Assembly (NCBI GenBank): GCA_046328225.1
Contig: JAXLWZ010000011.1
Location: 62,001 to 126,000 of the forward strand
Source of the DNA: Amarobacillus sp046328225
GTDB lineage: Bacteria > Chloroflexota > Dehalococcoidia > Tepidiformales > Tepidiformaceae
DNA: 64,000 nucleotides
Reading direction: 5' to 3'
Below, in pieces: positions 8,618 to 17,700 of this stretch. Made by a program: the position numbers and the translations under genes. Under the pieces are notes generated by a model, which saw only the letters and a program-made list of their open reading frames with translations, made no database searches and had not been told where the DNA came from. Numbering within the stretch: the first letter of the stretch is position 1; the number at the start of each line of letters is the position of its first letter.

Positions 8618-9808
8618 AATGACCGCTTCGAAGGCATTCCCCGGCACGCGCTTGAGCTGGTCCAGGTCGGCGTCGTTCCAGCGGCTGTCGGTGGCGCCCG
8701 TGATGAACCAGTCGCTGCCGTTGTCGGCGACGATCATGCCGTAGGTCTTGAGCGCTTCGAGGATGACGCGGGCCTGGCCGGTGTAGCCGGAGGTATCGAA
8801 ATCGGCGCGCAGGCGGAGCCGGAGACCCATCGGCGGCAGGTTCGGGTCGGTCGAAGAGCTGGCGAAGTGCCGTGCGGGGCTGATATAGGCGCGTTGCGTG
8901 CGGCTCACGGTGAAGCGCAGGGCGTGGTTGATCGCGCCCGCGCTGACTTCGTCGTAGCGGACCAGGCCGGGAAGGATGGGCAGCCCCGCGGCATCGGCGG
9001 AGGTCCAGCCCGCGGGCCGGAGCGCGTTCGAACTCATGTCGAAGACGGCGCCGGAGTCGGCGTTCCAGCCACCCGTGGCCGTGTTCCGGAAGGCGCGGTA
9101 GAGCTCGTAGATCCTGCACGAACCCTGCTGCACCACGAGCACGTGGCGGTCGCCGGTGGCGTTGGCCCCGCCCTCGATGGGTGCGTTCGCGGGCACCGGG
9201 TACGGCCCGGGGTCGGATTCGTCGCCGTACGCGGTGAAGGTGATGGGCACCATCGGCTGGCTTTCGGGGACGACGATGTAGGGGATGCCGTAAGTGGGGT
9301 TCGAGCCGAAGTCGGCGTGGAGGTAGCGCGCGCCGGCGTTGATGCTCGCGATGAAGTTCGCGGAGTTCGGGTGCACAGGCAGCCGCGAGATGTCCATGTT
9401 CCACGCGTTGTCCGCGGGGAAGACCTGGCACCCGCCGATGCGCGGCAGGCCCGCGGCGGGCGGCGGTGTCGTCGTTGGTGTCGGCGTCGTGGCCACGGTG
9501 GGCGTGCGAGTGGGGGAGGGTGTGGCGGTACGCGTGGCGGTCGCCGTCGCGGGCACCTTGGTAGGCGTGCGCGTGGCCGTCGCCGCCGGGCTGGGGGAAG
9601 CAGGCGCGCAGCTGAGGTCGTAGGTCTTGTTGTTCACGCGCGAGGCGCTGAGGCGGGCGCCATCGCAGACGACGCGCAGGCTATCGCCGCCGCGGATGGT
9701 GGTGCTGGAGCTCGCGGCGAACACGGCGGCGACGAAGAGAAAGGAGAAAAGAGGAAGGAGAAAAGGCGTGGCCAGCCGCCACACACCACGCATTCCCGTG
9801 CGCCCCAT
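8609..9808 (-). CDS. Secreted protein of unknown function with repeat-derived signal peptide
   Basis: A 399-residue protein from the ATG at 9808, which has AGGAGG upstream at good spacing. The signal peptide core PFLLPLFSFLFVAAVFA is encoded by a class A heptad array (see 9737-9784). A short domain, a Thr/Pro linker (about residues 70-120) and a conserved secreted domain of about 270 residues follow. Recognisable blocks include DNAWNMDISRLPVHPNS, DESDPGPYPVP, GDRHVLVVQ and LRPAGWTSADAAGLPILPG. I have seen the pattern in soil-bacterial hypothetical proteins but know no function. Confidence 0.75.
   Translation of the reverse strand: MGRTGMRGVWRLATPFLLPLFSFLFVAAVFAASSSTTIRGGDSLRVVCDGARLSASRVNNKTYDLSCAPASPSPAATATRTPTKVPATATATRTATPSPTRTPTVATTPTPTTTPPPAAGLPRIGGCQVFPADNAWNMDISRLPVHPNSANFIASINAGARYLHADFGSNPTYGIPYIVVPESQPMVPITFTAYGDESDPGPYPVPANAPIEGGANATGDRHVLVVQQGSCRIYELYRAFRNTATGGWNADSGAVFDMSSNALRPAGWTSADAAGLPILPGLVRYDEVSAGAINHALRFTVSRTQRAYISPARHFASSSTDPNLPPMGLRLRLRADFDTSGYTGQARVILEALKTYGMIVADNGSDWFITGATDSRWNDADLDQLKRVPGNAFEAVIER
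9737..9784. repeat. Class A heptad array plus core motif inside a coding sequence
   Basis: GAGAAAG, GAGAAAA, GAGGAAG, GAGAAAA followed by GTGGCCAGCCGCCAC, the same order as in intergenic copies at 20530-20575 and 44490-44535. On the minus strand it encodes WRLATPFLLPLFSFLF of the signal peptide of the gene at 8609-9808. Confidence 0.8.
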
Positions 9809-9896
9809 GTCGTTCCTCCTGCCTCTTTTTCGGCCTGCAGGCACATTCGTCCGCGGCAGGTGGCGGAACAAGGCACATCCCGTTAACGGGGTGTAA

Positions 9897-10048
9897 GAGA
9901 AAAGAGAAAAGAGGAAGGAGAAAAGGGCTCGAGGCGCGAGGCGGGGGCAACCCCTCGCGGGCGAGCGGATCTGGTACGGGGTGGCCAGCCGCCTGCCACC
10001 GAGCGTTCCCGCGTGCTCCTTTTCTCTTTCCTCCTGTCTCTTATCTCT
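9897..10048. repeat. Heptad hairpin element, classes A and G
   Basis: The left arm is GAGAAAA, GAGAAAA, GAGGAAG, GAGAAAA (9897-9924), followed by class G units (GGCTCGA, GGCGCGA) and a core with GGGGTGGCCAGCCGCC. The right arm is the pyrimidine complement (about 10014-10048). It separates two minus-strand genes. Confidence 0.85.
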
Positions 10049-10049
10049 C

Positions 10050-10078
10050 CCTGGACGCGCGCTCAGCGCGCGTCCAGG
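10050..10078 (-). terminator. Perfect hairpin with the stop codon as loop
   Basis: 13-bp perfect stem (10050-10062 with 10066-10078) with loop TCA, which is the TGA stop of the lipoprotein gene on the minus strand. There is no U-tract, so a role in 3' end protection or termination is inferred. Confidence 0.55.
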
Positions 10079-10857
10079 GTCCCGAGCAGCAGCTCGGGAG
10101 TCGGACCGTCCGCGTCGGTGCGGAGGGCGTAGTCGATGCCGTTGCGCGTCCAGGTGTAGCGGTCGCCGGGGCGGGTGGAGGTGAGTTTGGCGGCGAAGGG
10201 GCCGGCGGCGATGGTGAACAGCGGTGTGTCGATCGCGGCCGCGGGGTCGATCACGCCGCCCTTGGTCGAGGCGGTCGCGGTCGCGAAGAACTCCAGGCGG
10301 TAGCCGTAGCCTTCGTTGGCGGTGTCGCCGTTCGCGAGTTCGAGGGCGTGCAGGGCGATGCGGCCGCGGAAGCCATCGATGGTGGCCTCGCCGGGGACGT
10401 AGAGGGTGGGGCGCGTGCCGCCGCCCTTCGCCAGCGCCGCCGCCAGCGCGTTCGCGGGCACGAGCCCGTTCTCCGGGTCGATGGGGATGGCCACCTTCGT
10501 GCCCGGGGCGAGCGCGCCCGCGGCGATGCCATTGGCCTGCTGCAGCTCGGCCGGTGTCGCCTTCGAACCGAGGGCGGATGCGATGGATTCCCAGGTGTCC
10601 CCTGGCCCGGCCGTCACGATCACGTGCGACGCCGTCCGCGCGAGCGACTCGGCGGGGGTGCGGGTGGGCGTGCGGGGCGCCGTGGCGGCAGGCAATGGGG
10701 TGGCCGGGCCCGCCGTCGTGGTGGCGGCGGCGGTCACGGTCGCGGGCATCGTGGGCAGCGGTGCGAGGTCGTCATCGTCGTCGCCGGCGCAGGCGGCAAA
10801 GGCCACGGCGCCGAGGGCAAGCAGCGTCAGAGCAGCGTTCGCGCGAACAGAGCGCAC
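10063..10857 (-). CDS. Lipoprotein with LysM-like domain
   Basis: A 264-residue lipoprotein: a signal with lipobox AFAAC (Cys near residue 23), an acidic DDDDD stretch, a Thr/Pro linker, then a LysM-like segment (GPGDTWESIASALGSKATPAELQQANGI ... LAPGTKVAIP, about residues 82-125). The C-terminal ~110 residues are a beta-rich domain I do not recognise. It is probably anchored outside the membrane and may touch peptidoglycan. GTG start at 10857. Confidence 0.7.
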   Translation of the reverse strand: MRSVRANAALTLLALGAVAFAACAGDDDDDLAPLPTMPATVTAAATTTAGPATPLPAATAPRTPTRTPAESLARTASHVIVTAGPGDTWESIASALGSKATPAELQQANGIAAGALAPGTKVAIPIDPENGLVPANALAAALAKGGGTRPTLYVPGEATIDGFRGRIALHALELANGDTANEGYGYRLEFFATATASTKGGVIDPAAAIDTPLFTIAAGPFAAKLTSTRPGDRYTWTRNGIDYALRTDADGPTPELLLGTLDAR

Positions 10858-10938
10858 ACGGTTACCTCATTCCCCACGCGAGCGAGTGTACGGCGCGCGG
10901 CGCGCTCGCGCTGGCAGCCGGTTCGGGCGGGGTGAACC

Positions 10939-11418
10939 TCAGCGGCGGCGGAGGCGGTCGATGGCCTCGGCGTGCTCCATCCAGTGCGTCTCCAGTTCGA
11001 GCAGCACGAACGTCTCCAGCGGCACCTCGTCCGTGCCGAGGAAGGCTTCCCATTCGGGGATGCGCGCGCGGCGCCGTTCGAGCACGGCCGGCGGCAGCGT
11101 CCCCAGCTCAAGCTGCACGCGGCGATGGAGCAGGCGCAGGGCATCGGCGAACTCCGCGAGCGTCGTCCGTTCGCGTTCCGCGGTGAGGCAGGGCAGGCCG
11201 TCGGGCAGCGGGGCGATACGGGGCGGGTTCGCGGCGGAGAACGTGCGCAGGAGCGCCGGGAGGTCGCGGTCGGCCGGCCCGAGGAGGTGCGAAAGCTGCT
11301 CGCGGAGGGTCATCTCGCCGGGGGCTTCGGCCTCATCCAGCTGGCCATCGAGCCCGTCGAGCGCGGCGATGAGGGTTTCGAGGGCGAGGTTCATGCGCTG
11401 GCGGGTGTCTTCGAACAT
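10939..11418 (-). CDS. DinB-like protein
   Basis: A 159-residue, mostly helical protein. The layout of HLLGPADRDL near residue 44 and ETHWMEHAEAI near the C-terminus matches the DinB/YfiT bundle and its His ligands. It is transcribed away from the alcohol dehydrogenase gene. Function unknown. Confidence 0.65.
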   Translation of the reverse strand: MFEDTRQRMNLALETLIAALDGLDGQLDEAEAPGEMTLREQLSHLLGPADRDLPALLRTFSAANPPRIAPLPDGLPCLTAERERTTLAEFADALRLLHRRVQLELGTLPPAVLERRRARIPEWEAFLGTDEVPLETFVLLELETHWMEHAEAIDRLRRR

Positions 11419-11468
11419 CGCGCGCAGGGTAGCAGGCGAGGGCCTCAGCGCGATCGCGGTGAGGGCGG

Positions 11469-11474
11469 TACGCT
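11469..11474 (+). promoter_or_regulatory. -10 box of a probable leaderless mRNA
   Basis: TACGCT ends 6 bases before the ATG at 11481, so transcription would start at or within 1-2 bases of the start codon. Confidence 0.45.
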
Positions 11475-11480
11475 TTGGCC

Positions 11481-12503
11481 ATGCACGCCCTTCGCTTCTA
11501 CGAACCTGGCCGCGTCGCCGTCGTCGACGTCCCCGACCCCCACGCGGGGCCCGGAGAGGTGGTGGTGAAGCTCCATGCCACCGGCCTCTGCAACAGCGAT
11601 GTACGCGTCTACCTGGGCGAGAAGAAGGCCGCCGCGGGCGTCATCCCCGGGCACGAGCTCTCGGGCGAAGTGGCCGAGGTGGGCGCCGGCGCCGAGGCCA
11701 CGGTGGGCGAGGTCATCGGCCTCTGTCCCATCCTCTGTTGCGGGCGCTGCTCGTTCTGCCGCGATGGCTTTCGCAACCGCTGCCCGTCGCGCCGCACGCT
11801 GGGGTACGACCTCGATGGCGGCATCGCGGAGTACGTGCGCATCCCGCGCGAGCTCGTGGCGATGGGTCACCTGCTGCCCATGGACCCGGCAACGCCGCCG
11901 CACCTGCGCGCGCTGCTCGAGCCCTTCGCCTGCGTGCTGAACTCGATCGAATCGCTGCAGGTCGCGGCCGGGAACGCGATGGCGATCGTCGGGGGCGGGC
12001 CGATGGGGCTGCTCCACCTGGTGGCGGCGAAGGCGTGGGGCGCGGGCCCCATCCTCGTCGTCGAGCCCGAAGCCGAGCGCCGCGCGGTGGCGCTGGAGCT
12101 GGGCGCCGATGCCGTGGCCGCGCCGGGCGAGGCGCTCGCGCTGGGGAAGGATCTCACGGGTGGCGAAGGCTTCCCCGCCGTCGCCGTCGCCGTCGGGTAT
12201 GCCGATGCCATCCCGCTGGCGCTGGACCTCGCGCGGCGGCTGGGCTGGGTCAACCTCTTCGCGGGCTTCCCGCCGTCATCGATGCACCTGCTGGATCTGA
12301 ACCGCGTGCATTATGACGAGGTGCGCCTCTTCGGGACGCAGAACGCGCCGTTCCATCTCTATTCGAAGGCGGCGCGGCTCATCCCCCGCCTGCCCGCGCT
12401 CGACCGCGTCGTGACGAATCGCTACACGCTGGCGAACGCGGCCGAGGCGTACACGGCGCGCCTCGGCAAGGAAGGGCTAAAGTCGGCGGTGCTGATGGGC
12501 TAG
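11481..12503 (+). CDS. Zinc-dependent alcohol dehydrogenase (MDR superfamily)
   Basis: A 340-residue medium-chain dehydrogenase. Catalytic zinc ligands are Cys37 in GLCNSD and the GHE motif at 57-59. A cluster of Cys residues (CPILCCGRCSFCRDG and NRC) is the structural zinc lobe. VGGGPMG is the Rossmann dinucleotide site. It resembles threonine/sorbitol dehydrogenase-like enzymes; substrate unknown. The ATG at 11481 beats an upstream TTG. Its stop shares the palindrome CTAG with the convergent gene. Confidence 0.85.
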   Translation: MHALRFYEPGRVAVVDVPDPHAGPGEVVVKLHATGLCNSDVRVYLGEKKAAAGVIPGHELSGEVAEVGAGAEATVGEVIGLCPILCCGRCSFCRDGFRNRCPSRRTLGYDLDGGIAEYVRIPRELVAMGHLLPMDPATPPHLRALLEPFACVLNSIESLQVAAGNAMAIVGGGPMGLLHLVAAKAWGAGPILVVEPEAERRAVALELGADAVAAPGEALALGKDLTGGEGFPAVAVAVGYADAIPLALDLARRLGWVNLFAGFPPSSMHLLDLNRVHYDEVRLFGTQNAPFHLYSKAARLIPRLPALDRVVTNRYTLANAAEAYTARLGKEGLKSAVLMG

Positions 12504-13603
12504 ACCGGCAGCCAGTACTGGTGGTTGCCGCGCATCACCTTCGCCAGCTGGCCCTGTTCGTACAGGTATTCCAGGTGGGCGATGGTTTCGCCGACGGCGG
12601 CGCGCTGCATGTGCGGTTCGAAATCCGAGAGCATGCCCGTCGCCCACTTCACGCGGCCGGCGACATCCCAGGCGGTGGAGCCGCCGCGGTCGACGCAGTT
12701 CAGCATCTCGTCCAGGCGCACGGTGTGGTGCTCGTGGATTTCGACGATGCGCTTCTTCAGGTCCTTCGTATCGAACTCGTGCGCGGGGAGCACGTACTTC
12801 ACGTCGAGGTCGACGAGCAGGTCGAGCGAGCGCATGTAGTCGCCGAGCGGGCTGCCGTGCGTCTGGGCGTTGATGGAGACGTTCGGCGTGATCGTGGGGA
12901 GGATGTGGTCGCCGGTGAGGAGGACCTTGTGGTTCGCGTCGTAGAGGCAGATGTGGCCCGGGGAGTGGCCCGGCGTCCAGAGGATTTCGAATTCGAACGG
13001 CCCGGCCTTGATCACCTCGCCGCCCTTCACCTGGGTATCGGGGGGCACGGGCGAAACGCGGTCGAGCATGTTCATCGAACCGCGCGCGATGGTCGGCGAT
13101 TCGAGCGGGGGGACGCCGTTCATCTCCATGAACTTGCCCATCGTGTCGGCCAGGCTCTTGGGCGCGAAGTAGCGGTCGGTGATGACCTCGGCATCCTTTT
13201 CGTGAAGGATGACCTCGCAGCTGGAGAGCTGCTTGAGGCGGCCGGCCATGCCGTAGTGGTCCGGGTGGATGTGCGTGACGACGAGCTTGGAGATGTCGTT
13301 GGGGTGGGAGCCGTGCTCGGACATGCCCGCTTCGAGGGCGCCGTAGGCATCGTCGGTGTTCCAGCCGCAGTCGACGAGGATGGTTTCGCCGCCGCCCTTG
13401 ATGAGGTAGGGGAGGACGTAGGGCAGGCCCTTGGTGACGCGCGGCTTCTTTTCGAGCTCGACGCGCAGCTCTTTGGCCTGGGCGAGGGTGAACTGGGGGA
13501 AGGGGGTGAGGAGCTGGTAGATGCCGGGGAGGATCTCCACGTGGGCCTGCCGGGGTGCGAAGGCTCGCCGCCCGCGAAGGGTCGGCGGCGGTTGTGCGGC
13601 CAT
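12500..13603 (-). CDS. Metallo-beta-lactamase-fold hydrolase
   Basis: A 367-residue MBL-fold protein. THIHPDHYGMAG is the metal motif HxHxDH, GHSPGHICLYD supplies the next His, LLTGDHI the bridging Asp, and LPAHEFD the last His. The C-terminal helical extension includes HMQRAAVGETIAHLEYLYEQGQL, a winged-helix-like region seen in LACTB2-type proteins. The start may be the ATG at 13603 or a GTG at 13540. The stop overlaps the alcohol dehydrogenase stop (CTAG). Confidence 0.85.
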   Translation of the reverse strand: MAAQPPPTLRGRRAFAPRQAHVEILPGIYQLLTPFPQFTLAQAKELRVELEKKPRVTKGLPYVLPYLIKGGGETILVDCGWNTDDAYGALEAGMSEHGSHPNDISKLVVTHIHPDHYGMAGRLKQLSSCEVILHEKDAEVITDRYFAPKSLADTMGKFMEMNGVPPLESPTIARGSMNMLDRVSPVPPDTQVKGGEVIKAGPFEFEILWTPGHSPGHICLYDANHKVLLTGDHILPTITPNVSINAQTHGSPLGDYMRSLDLLVDLDVKYVLPAHEFDTKDLKKRIVEIHEHHTVRLDEMLNCVDRGGSTAWDVAGRVKWATGMLSDFEPHMQRAAVGETIAHLEYLYEQGQLAKVMRGNHQYWLPV

Positions 13604-13641
13604 CCTACCCGGGCGGCGTGGGGGGCGCGAGCGCGGGTGGC

Positions 13642-14595
13642 CTACGCCCCCTGCCGTTCGCGGGCCATGCGCCGGCGCGCGCGCCGCAGGGCGATGGGCC
13701 GCGCCGCCATCGCCGCCGCCAGCCGCGCGGGCCGGGCGATGATGGCGGGGGTGTTCGCCGGGTCGGCCGCGAAGGCGTGCCCGAGGTAGCGCGCGCCGAG
13801 GATCCAATCCGCCGGGTGCGCCGGACGCAGGTAGTGGAGCCCTCGCAGCCAGGCGTTGCTGCGCGCCCGCTTCGCCCGCCCCCGGATCGCCGCCGGCACG
13901 CGCTCATCCGCCAGCCAGCGTTCGACGACCAGCCGTTTGCGCGCGACGGCGAATTCCGGCGCCATGCTCTGGTTCTCGTCGCGGATGCGCACGGCCGCGA
14001 GCGTTTCGGGGATGGCCACGAAGACGCCCCCGGTGACGGCGATGCGCAGCCAGAGGTCGTGGTCGTGCACCCATTCGTGCAGCAGCCCGCCGGTGCGTTC
14101 GTACGCGCTTCGGCGGATGAAGGCGGCCGGCTGGTTGATCACGTGGTCGGCGTTGAGGATGGCGGCTTCGAGGCTGAACGGGCGCGCTTCGCCCCACCAG
14201 ATGACGCGCCCGCGATTGTCGATGCCCGCGCTCGCGCCGTAGATGACGTCGGCCTCGGGGTGGGCGGCGAAGGCGGCCACGGCGCGCGCGATGGCGCCGG
14301 GGAGGTAGCGGTCGTCGGCGTTGATCCAGGCGAGGATGTCGCCCCGGGCCTCGGCCCAGCCCGCCTCGATCGCTTCGAAGGGGCCGTCGTCGGGCTGCGC
14401 GTGCCAGCGAATGCGGTCCCCGAAGGATTCGAGGATGGCGGCCGTGGCATCGGTCGATCCGGCGTCGCGCACGATGCATTCGACTCCAGGGTAGGACTGC
14501 ACGAGCACGGACGTGATGGCGCCGCGCAGGTAGCGGGCGCTTTCGCGCGCGGGGATGACGACGGAGACGAGCGGTTCGCCGCTTTCCGGGGGCAT
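13642..14595 (-). CDS. Glycosyltransferase family 2
   Basis: A 317-residue GT-A glycosyltransferase. It begins PLVSVVIPARESARYLRGAI, the nucleotide-sugar strand, and shows DAGSTD and WINADDRYLPGA (DxD-type metal site). HDHDLWLRIAVTGG resembles the acceptor/base segment. The ATG overlaps the upstream gene's TGA by one base (TGATG), so the two are translationally coupled. It probably acts in surface glycan synthesis. Confidence 0.85.
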   Translation of the reverse strand: MPPESGEPLVSVVIPARESARYLRGAITSVLVQSYPGVECIVRDAGSTDATAAILESFGDRIRWHAQPDDGPFEAIEAGWAEARGDILAWINADDRYLPGAIARAVAAFAAHPEADVIYGASAGIDNRGRVIWWGEARPFSLEAAILNADHVINQPAAFIRRSAYERTGGLLHEWVHDHDLWLRIAVTGGVFVAIPETLAAVRIRDENQSMAPEFAVARKRLVVERWLADERVPAAIRGRAKRARSNAWLRGLHYLRPAHPADWILGARYLGHAFAADPANTPAIIARPARLAAAMAARPIALRRARRRMARERQGA

Positions 14596-15740
14596 CAACG
14601 GCCCAGGATGGCGCCCACGTAGCCGCGGGCCATCCCTCGGGCAGTGCGGTAGGCCCAGTACACGCGTTCGAAGCGGTGGAGCGCGCGTGAGCCGATCCCC
14701 CGGAGGACGAACGGTGCGTTCGCGGGGCATTCCGCGATCGCTCGCGTGAAACAGATGGCGGCCCAGCGCCAGTGCCGGGGGTCGCTCGGGCGCAGCAGGT
14801 CGAAGCCCCGGAGGTAGGTGTTGCTCAGGGTGCGGGCACGTTCGGCGCGCAGCTCGGGCAGCACATCCGGCCGGGCGAAGTAGCGGTGCATCATCGCCAC
14901 GCGCGCGGGGATCATGATGCCGGGGAAGGTGTGGATGTGGCCGCGCACATCGCGCACGTTGGCGAGATGCTCGGGGATGGCGACGAATTCGCCGCCGGTG
15001 GTCGCGATCGTGAGCCAGAGCTCCTGGTCGTGCGTCCAGGCGGGGTAGAGGCCACCCGCGGCATCGACCGCCGCGCGCGACATGAAGCTCGCCGACTGCA
15101 TGATGATGTGGTCGCAGTAGATGAGTGACGCGGCGAGGGTGAACTGCCGCGCGACGACGAGCTGGGAGACGCGGCCGGTGTCGTCCATCAGGCCGCAGGC
15201 GCCGTGGATGACGGCCGCGCCGGGGTGGGCTTCGAAGGCCGCGACCGCGGTGGCGACGGCGCCGGGCTCCCAGGTGTCGTCGGCGTTGAGCCAGGCAAGG
15301 ATGGCGCCGCTGCCCATCGCCCAGCCCTTGGCGATGGCCTCGAAGGCGCCGGCATCGGGCTCGGAGACCCACCGCACGCCGCGCGATTCGTACGCGCGCA
15401 GCAGTTCGACCGTGCCATCGGTGGAGGCGGCATCGACGACGATGCATTCGAGTTCCGGATAGTCCTGGGCGAGGATGCTTTCCAGCGTGGCCGGCAGATA
15501 GAGCGCGCGGTTCTTGCAGGGCACGACCACGGTGACGCGCGGCCGCGTCGTCGCGAGCGGTTCGCGGGGGGCCGGTTCGCCCTCGGGCGGAGCTGCGAGA
15601 CGGGGTGTGCTGGATTCGGCGACGCGCAGGCTTTCGGCCAGTGACCGCGAACGGGCGTGCGAGGGACGGGGGTATGCGGTGCCCGGGGCTGGCGCCGTGA
15701 CGGCCGGTGCGGACGGGGCTTCTCGTACGAGCAGGCTCAC
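14595..15740 (-). CDS. Glycosyltransferase family 2
   Basis: A 381-residue paralogue of the next gene. After a Pro/Ala-rich N-terminus of about 75 residues come RVTVVVPCKNRALYLPATLES, DAASTDGT and WLNADDTWEPGA. The GTG at 15740 has AGGGGGG just upstream and is preferred; the ATG at 15770 is the alternative. The pair look like a tandem duplication specialised for different acceptors. Confidence 0.8.
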   Translation of the reverse strand: MSLLVREAPSAPAVTAPAPGTAYPRPSHARSRSLAESLRVAESSTPRLAAPPEGEPAPREPLATTRPRVTVVVPCKNRALYLPATLESILAQDYPELECIVVDAASTDGTVELLRAYESRGVRWVSEPDAGAFEAIAKGWAMGSGAILAWLNADDTWEPGAVATAVAAFEAHPGAAVIHGACGLMDDTGRVSQLVVARQFTLAASLIYCDHIIMQSASFMSRAAVDAAGGLYPAWTHDQELWLTIATTGGEFVAIPEHLANVRDVRGHIHTFPGIMIPARVAMMHRYFARPDVLPELRAERARTLSNTYLRGFDLLRPSDPRHWRWAAICFTRAIAECPANAPFVLRGIGSRALHRFERVYWAYRTARGMARGYVGAILGR

Positions 15741-15885
15741 CGTCCCCCCTTGTGGTGGCGCCGCGGCCATTCCCGCTCGATATGGCGACCGTGGCCATGC
15801 TACCCCCGCGCGCGCTCTGGGGCCACCCTTTCGCGTCGAAAATTGGCGCGTTGCTCGCGTGCGATTCGCCGGCGAGCGATGACGG

Positions 15886-16527
15886 TCAGGCGGGGAGGAA
15901 GCCGCGGGCGGCGAGGAGCGCGCCGGCGCGGGTGGCGAGGGCGCCGGGCATCGCCATGCAGGCCTCGATGTCGGCGGGCGTATCGAGGTCCAGCTCCAGC
16001 GGCGGGCTCTCGAAGGCGGTGATGACCATGCCCGCGGCGGTCGCGGCCGCGACGTGCCGTTCATAGCTGCCGGGCCCGTAGGCGAGCGCGAAACGGCCGG
16101 CGGGCCGCAGCAGCATCAGGTTCGTGCCGCCATCGACGCTGCGAACGAGCGTGGCCGAAGGTGCCGGGAGGGCCGCGCTTAAGAACCCCTCCAACAGTTC
16201 GCGCGTTGCGAAGGGGAGGTCCGCATGGAGGATGGCGATGCCGCCTTCGGGCTCGCCGAGGATGGCGAGAGCGTGTTCGAGCTGCGGGTTGAGGCCGCTG
16301 CGCGCCGGGTCCTCGGCGATGACGCGCGCCCCGGCGGAGGTGGCGATGGCGGCGGCAGCCTCATCGGCGGTGAGCACGACGACGGGCGAAAAGACACGGC
16401 GGCTGGCCTCGAGCACGGTCGTGAAGGTCGCGCGGGCGAGCGCCTCGCGCGTGGCGCCATCGAGCCGTTCGCTCAGGCGGCCCTTCGCGCGGTCCAGCCG
16501 GTTCACGGGGATGAGCGCGGTCGTCAT
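15886..16527 (-). CDS. cofC: 2-phospho-L-lactate/PEP guanylyltransferase
   Basis: A 213-residue CofC/FbiD protein, which makes the GDP-activated intermediate for coenzyme F420. Signatures are the N-terminal LIPVNRLDRAKGRLS, ILHADLPFAT, DGGTNLMLLRP, YGPGSYERH and LDLDTPADI. The protein matches the usual family length. Other F420 genes (cofD, cofE, cofG/H) are not in the window. CATACT lies 8 bases before the ATG, so the mRNA may be leaderless. Confidence 0.85.
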   Translation of the reverse strand: MTTALIPVNRLDRAKGRLSERLDGATREALARATFTTVLEASRRVFSPVVVLTADEAAAAIATSAGARVIAEDPARSGLNPQLEHALAILGEPEGGIAILHADLPFATRELLEGFLSAALPAPSATLVRSVDGGTNLMLLRPAGRFALAYGPGSYERHVAAATAAGMVITAFESPPLELDLDTPADIEACMAMPGALATRAGALLAARGFLPA

Positions 16528-16564
16528 GGCGCGTCAGTATGGGGCGGGCGCCGGCTCTCGGCCA

Positions 16565-16670
16565 CGGCCGACTGGCCGTCGGCCATCAGCTGTCGGCTGT
16601 CGGCCATCGGCAACCTCAGTTCCCCCCGGGGTTGATCCCCTGGGAACTGGGAACTGGAAACCGGGAACTC
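16565..16670. repeat. Heptad repeat element, classes C and B
   Basis: Class C units (CGGCCGA, CTGGCCG, TCGGCCA, TCAGCTG, TCGGCTG) run to 16611. A core with GGGGTTGATCCCC follows, then class B units (CTGGGAA, CCGGGAA). Confidence 0.85.
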
Positions 16671-16677
16671 GCTCGCG

Positions 16678-17583
16678 CTACGGCGTCCGCGTCGCCGTCG
16701 GCGAAGCCGCCGGCGTCGTGGACCCCGTAGCGGAAGGCGTGGGCGACGCCGTGCTCTTCTCGATGTAGTCGTCGATCGCCTTCTTCCAGTCGTCGTTGCT
16801 GGCGAGCGCGCCGGATCCGATGGACTGGTCGTTGAAGAGGAAGCTCGGGGTCGAGCGCAGGCCGTACTGGGTGGCCTTGCGGTTGTCGGCGGTGACCTTT
16901 TCGAGGGTGGCGGGGTCGCCCAGGCAGGCTTCGAACTTCGCCGTGTCCATGCCGAGGTCGCCGGCGTACTCCTTCAGCTTCGCTTCGGTGAAGCGGCCGG
17001 CGTTGAGCTTTTCGTTCTTGTCCTGCCCGGCTTCGGCCTGGACGAGGTAGAGCTTGTTGTGGAACTCCCAGAACTTCGCCTGGTCGGCGGCGCAGGTGCT
17101 GCCCTTGGCGGCGGCGACGGATTCGGCGCCGAGGAGGGGGAGGTTGTTCCAGATGAGCTGGACCTTCCCGGTCTTCACGTAGTTCTCAACGATGTAGGGC
17201 TCGGAATCGGCCGTGTACTGCAGGCAGAACGGGCACTGGAAGTCCTCGAACATCGTGATCTTGAGGGGGGCATCGTCCTTGCCGAGCTTGACGCCGTTCG
17301 CGAGCTCGAGGGGGAGGTCCTCGCGGGCCTTTTTCATCTCATCGACGCGGTGGCCGCCATCGGAGCTGGTGGCGATGAGGATGCCGAGGACGACGATGAA
17401 GACGACGACGAGCCCGGCGACGATGAGGGTGAAGGGGCGGAAGAGGAAATCCATGCCGCCGCCGCCTCCGCCACCGCCGCGGCGGGGGCCGCCGGGAGCG
17501 GAGCGGGCACTCTTCGCGCGCTGCTGCGCGGCGGTGTTGCGCGCGTTGCGCATCTGGTCACGTCGGGCCTGGCGATTGGACAT
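16678..17583 (-). CDS. Membrane-anchored DsbA-like thiol-disulfide protein
   Basis: A 301-residue protein. It has a basic N-terminus, a poly-Gly run, a transmembrane helix (about 52-72) and a thioredoxin-fold DsbA-type domain with active site FQCPFC. STPSFLFNDQ carries the cis-Pro loop. CLGDP and GSTCAADQ supply further cysteines. The family exchanges disulfides outside the membrane. The C-terminus is a Ser/Thr/Pro tail. Confidence 0.85.
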   Translation of the reverse strand: MSNRQARRDQMRNARNTAAQQRAKSARSAPGGPRRGGGGGGGGMDFLFRPFTLIVAGLVVVFIVVLGILIATSSDGGHRVDEMKKAREDLPLELANGVKLGKDDAPLKITMFEDFQCPFCLQYTADSEPYIVENYVKTGKVQLIWNNLPLLGAESVAAAKGSTCAADQAKFWEFHNKLYLVQAEAGQDKNEKLNAGRFTEAKLKEYAGDLGMDTAKFEACLGDPATLEKVTADNRKATQYGLRSTPSFLFNDQSIGSGALASNDDWKKAIDDYIEKSTASPTPSATGSTTPAASPTATRTP

Positions 17584-17700
17584 GGGTGTTCAGGTTCCTG
17601 TGGGGGCGAGATTCGGCGCGCGCACACAGCCGCGCGCGCCGCGAAGGGGTGGCAACGATGGTAGCAGGGGATTGGGTAACGGCGAGCGAAGCTCGCGGGG

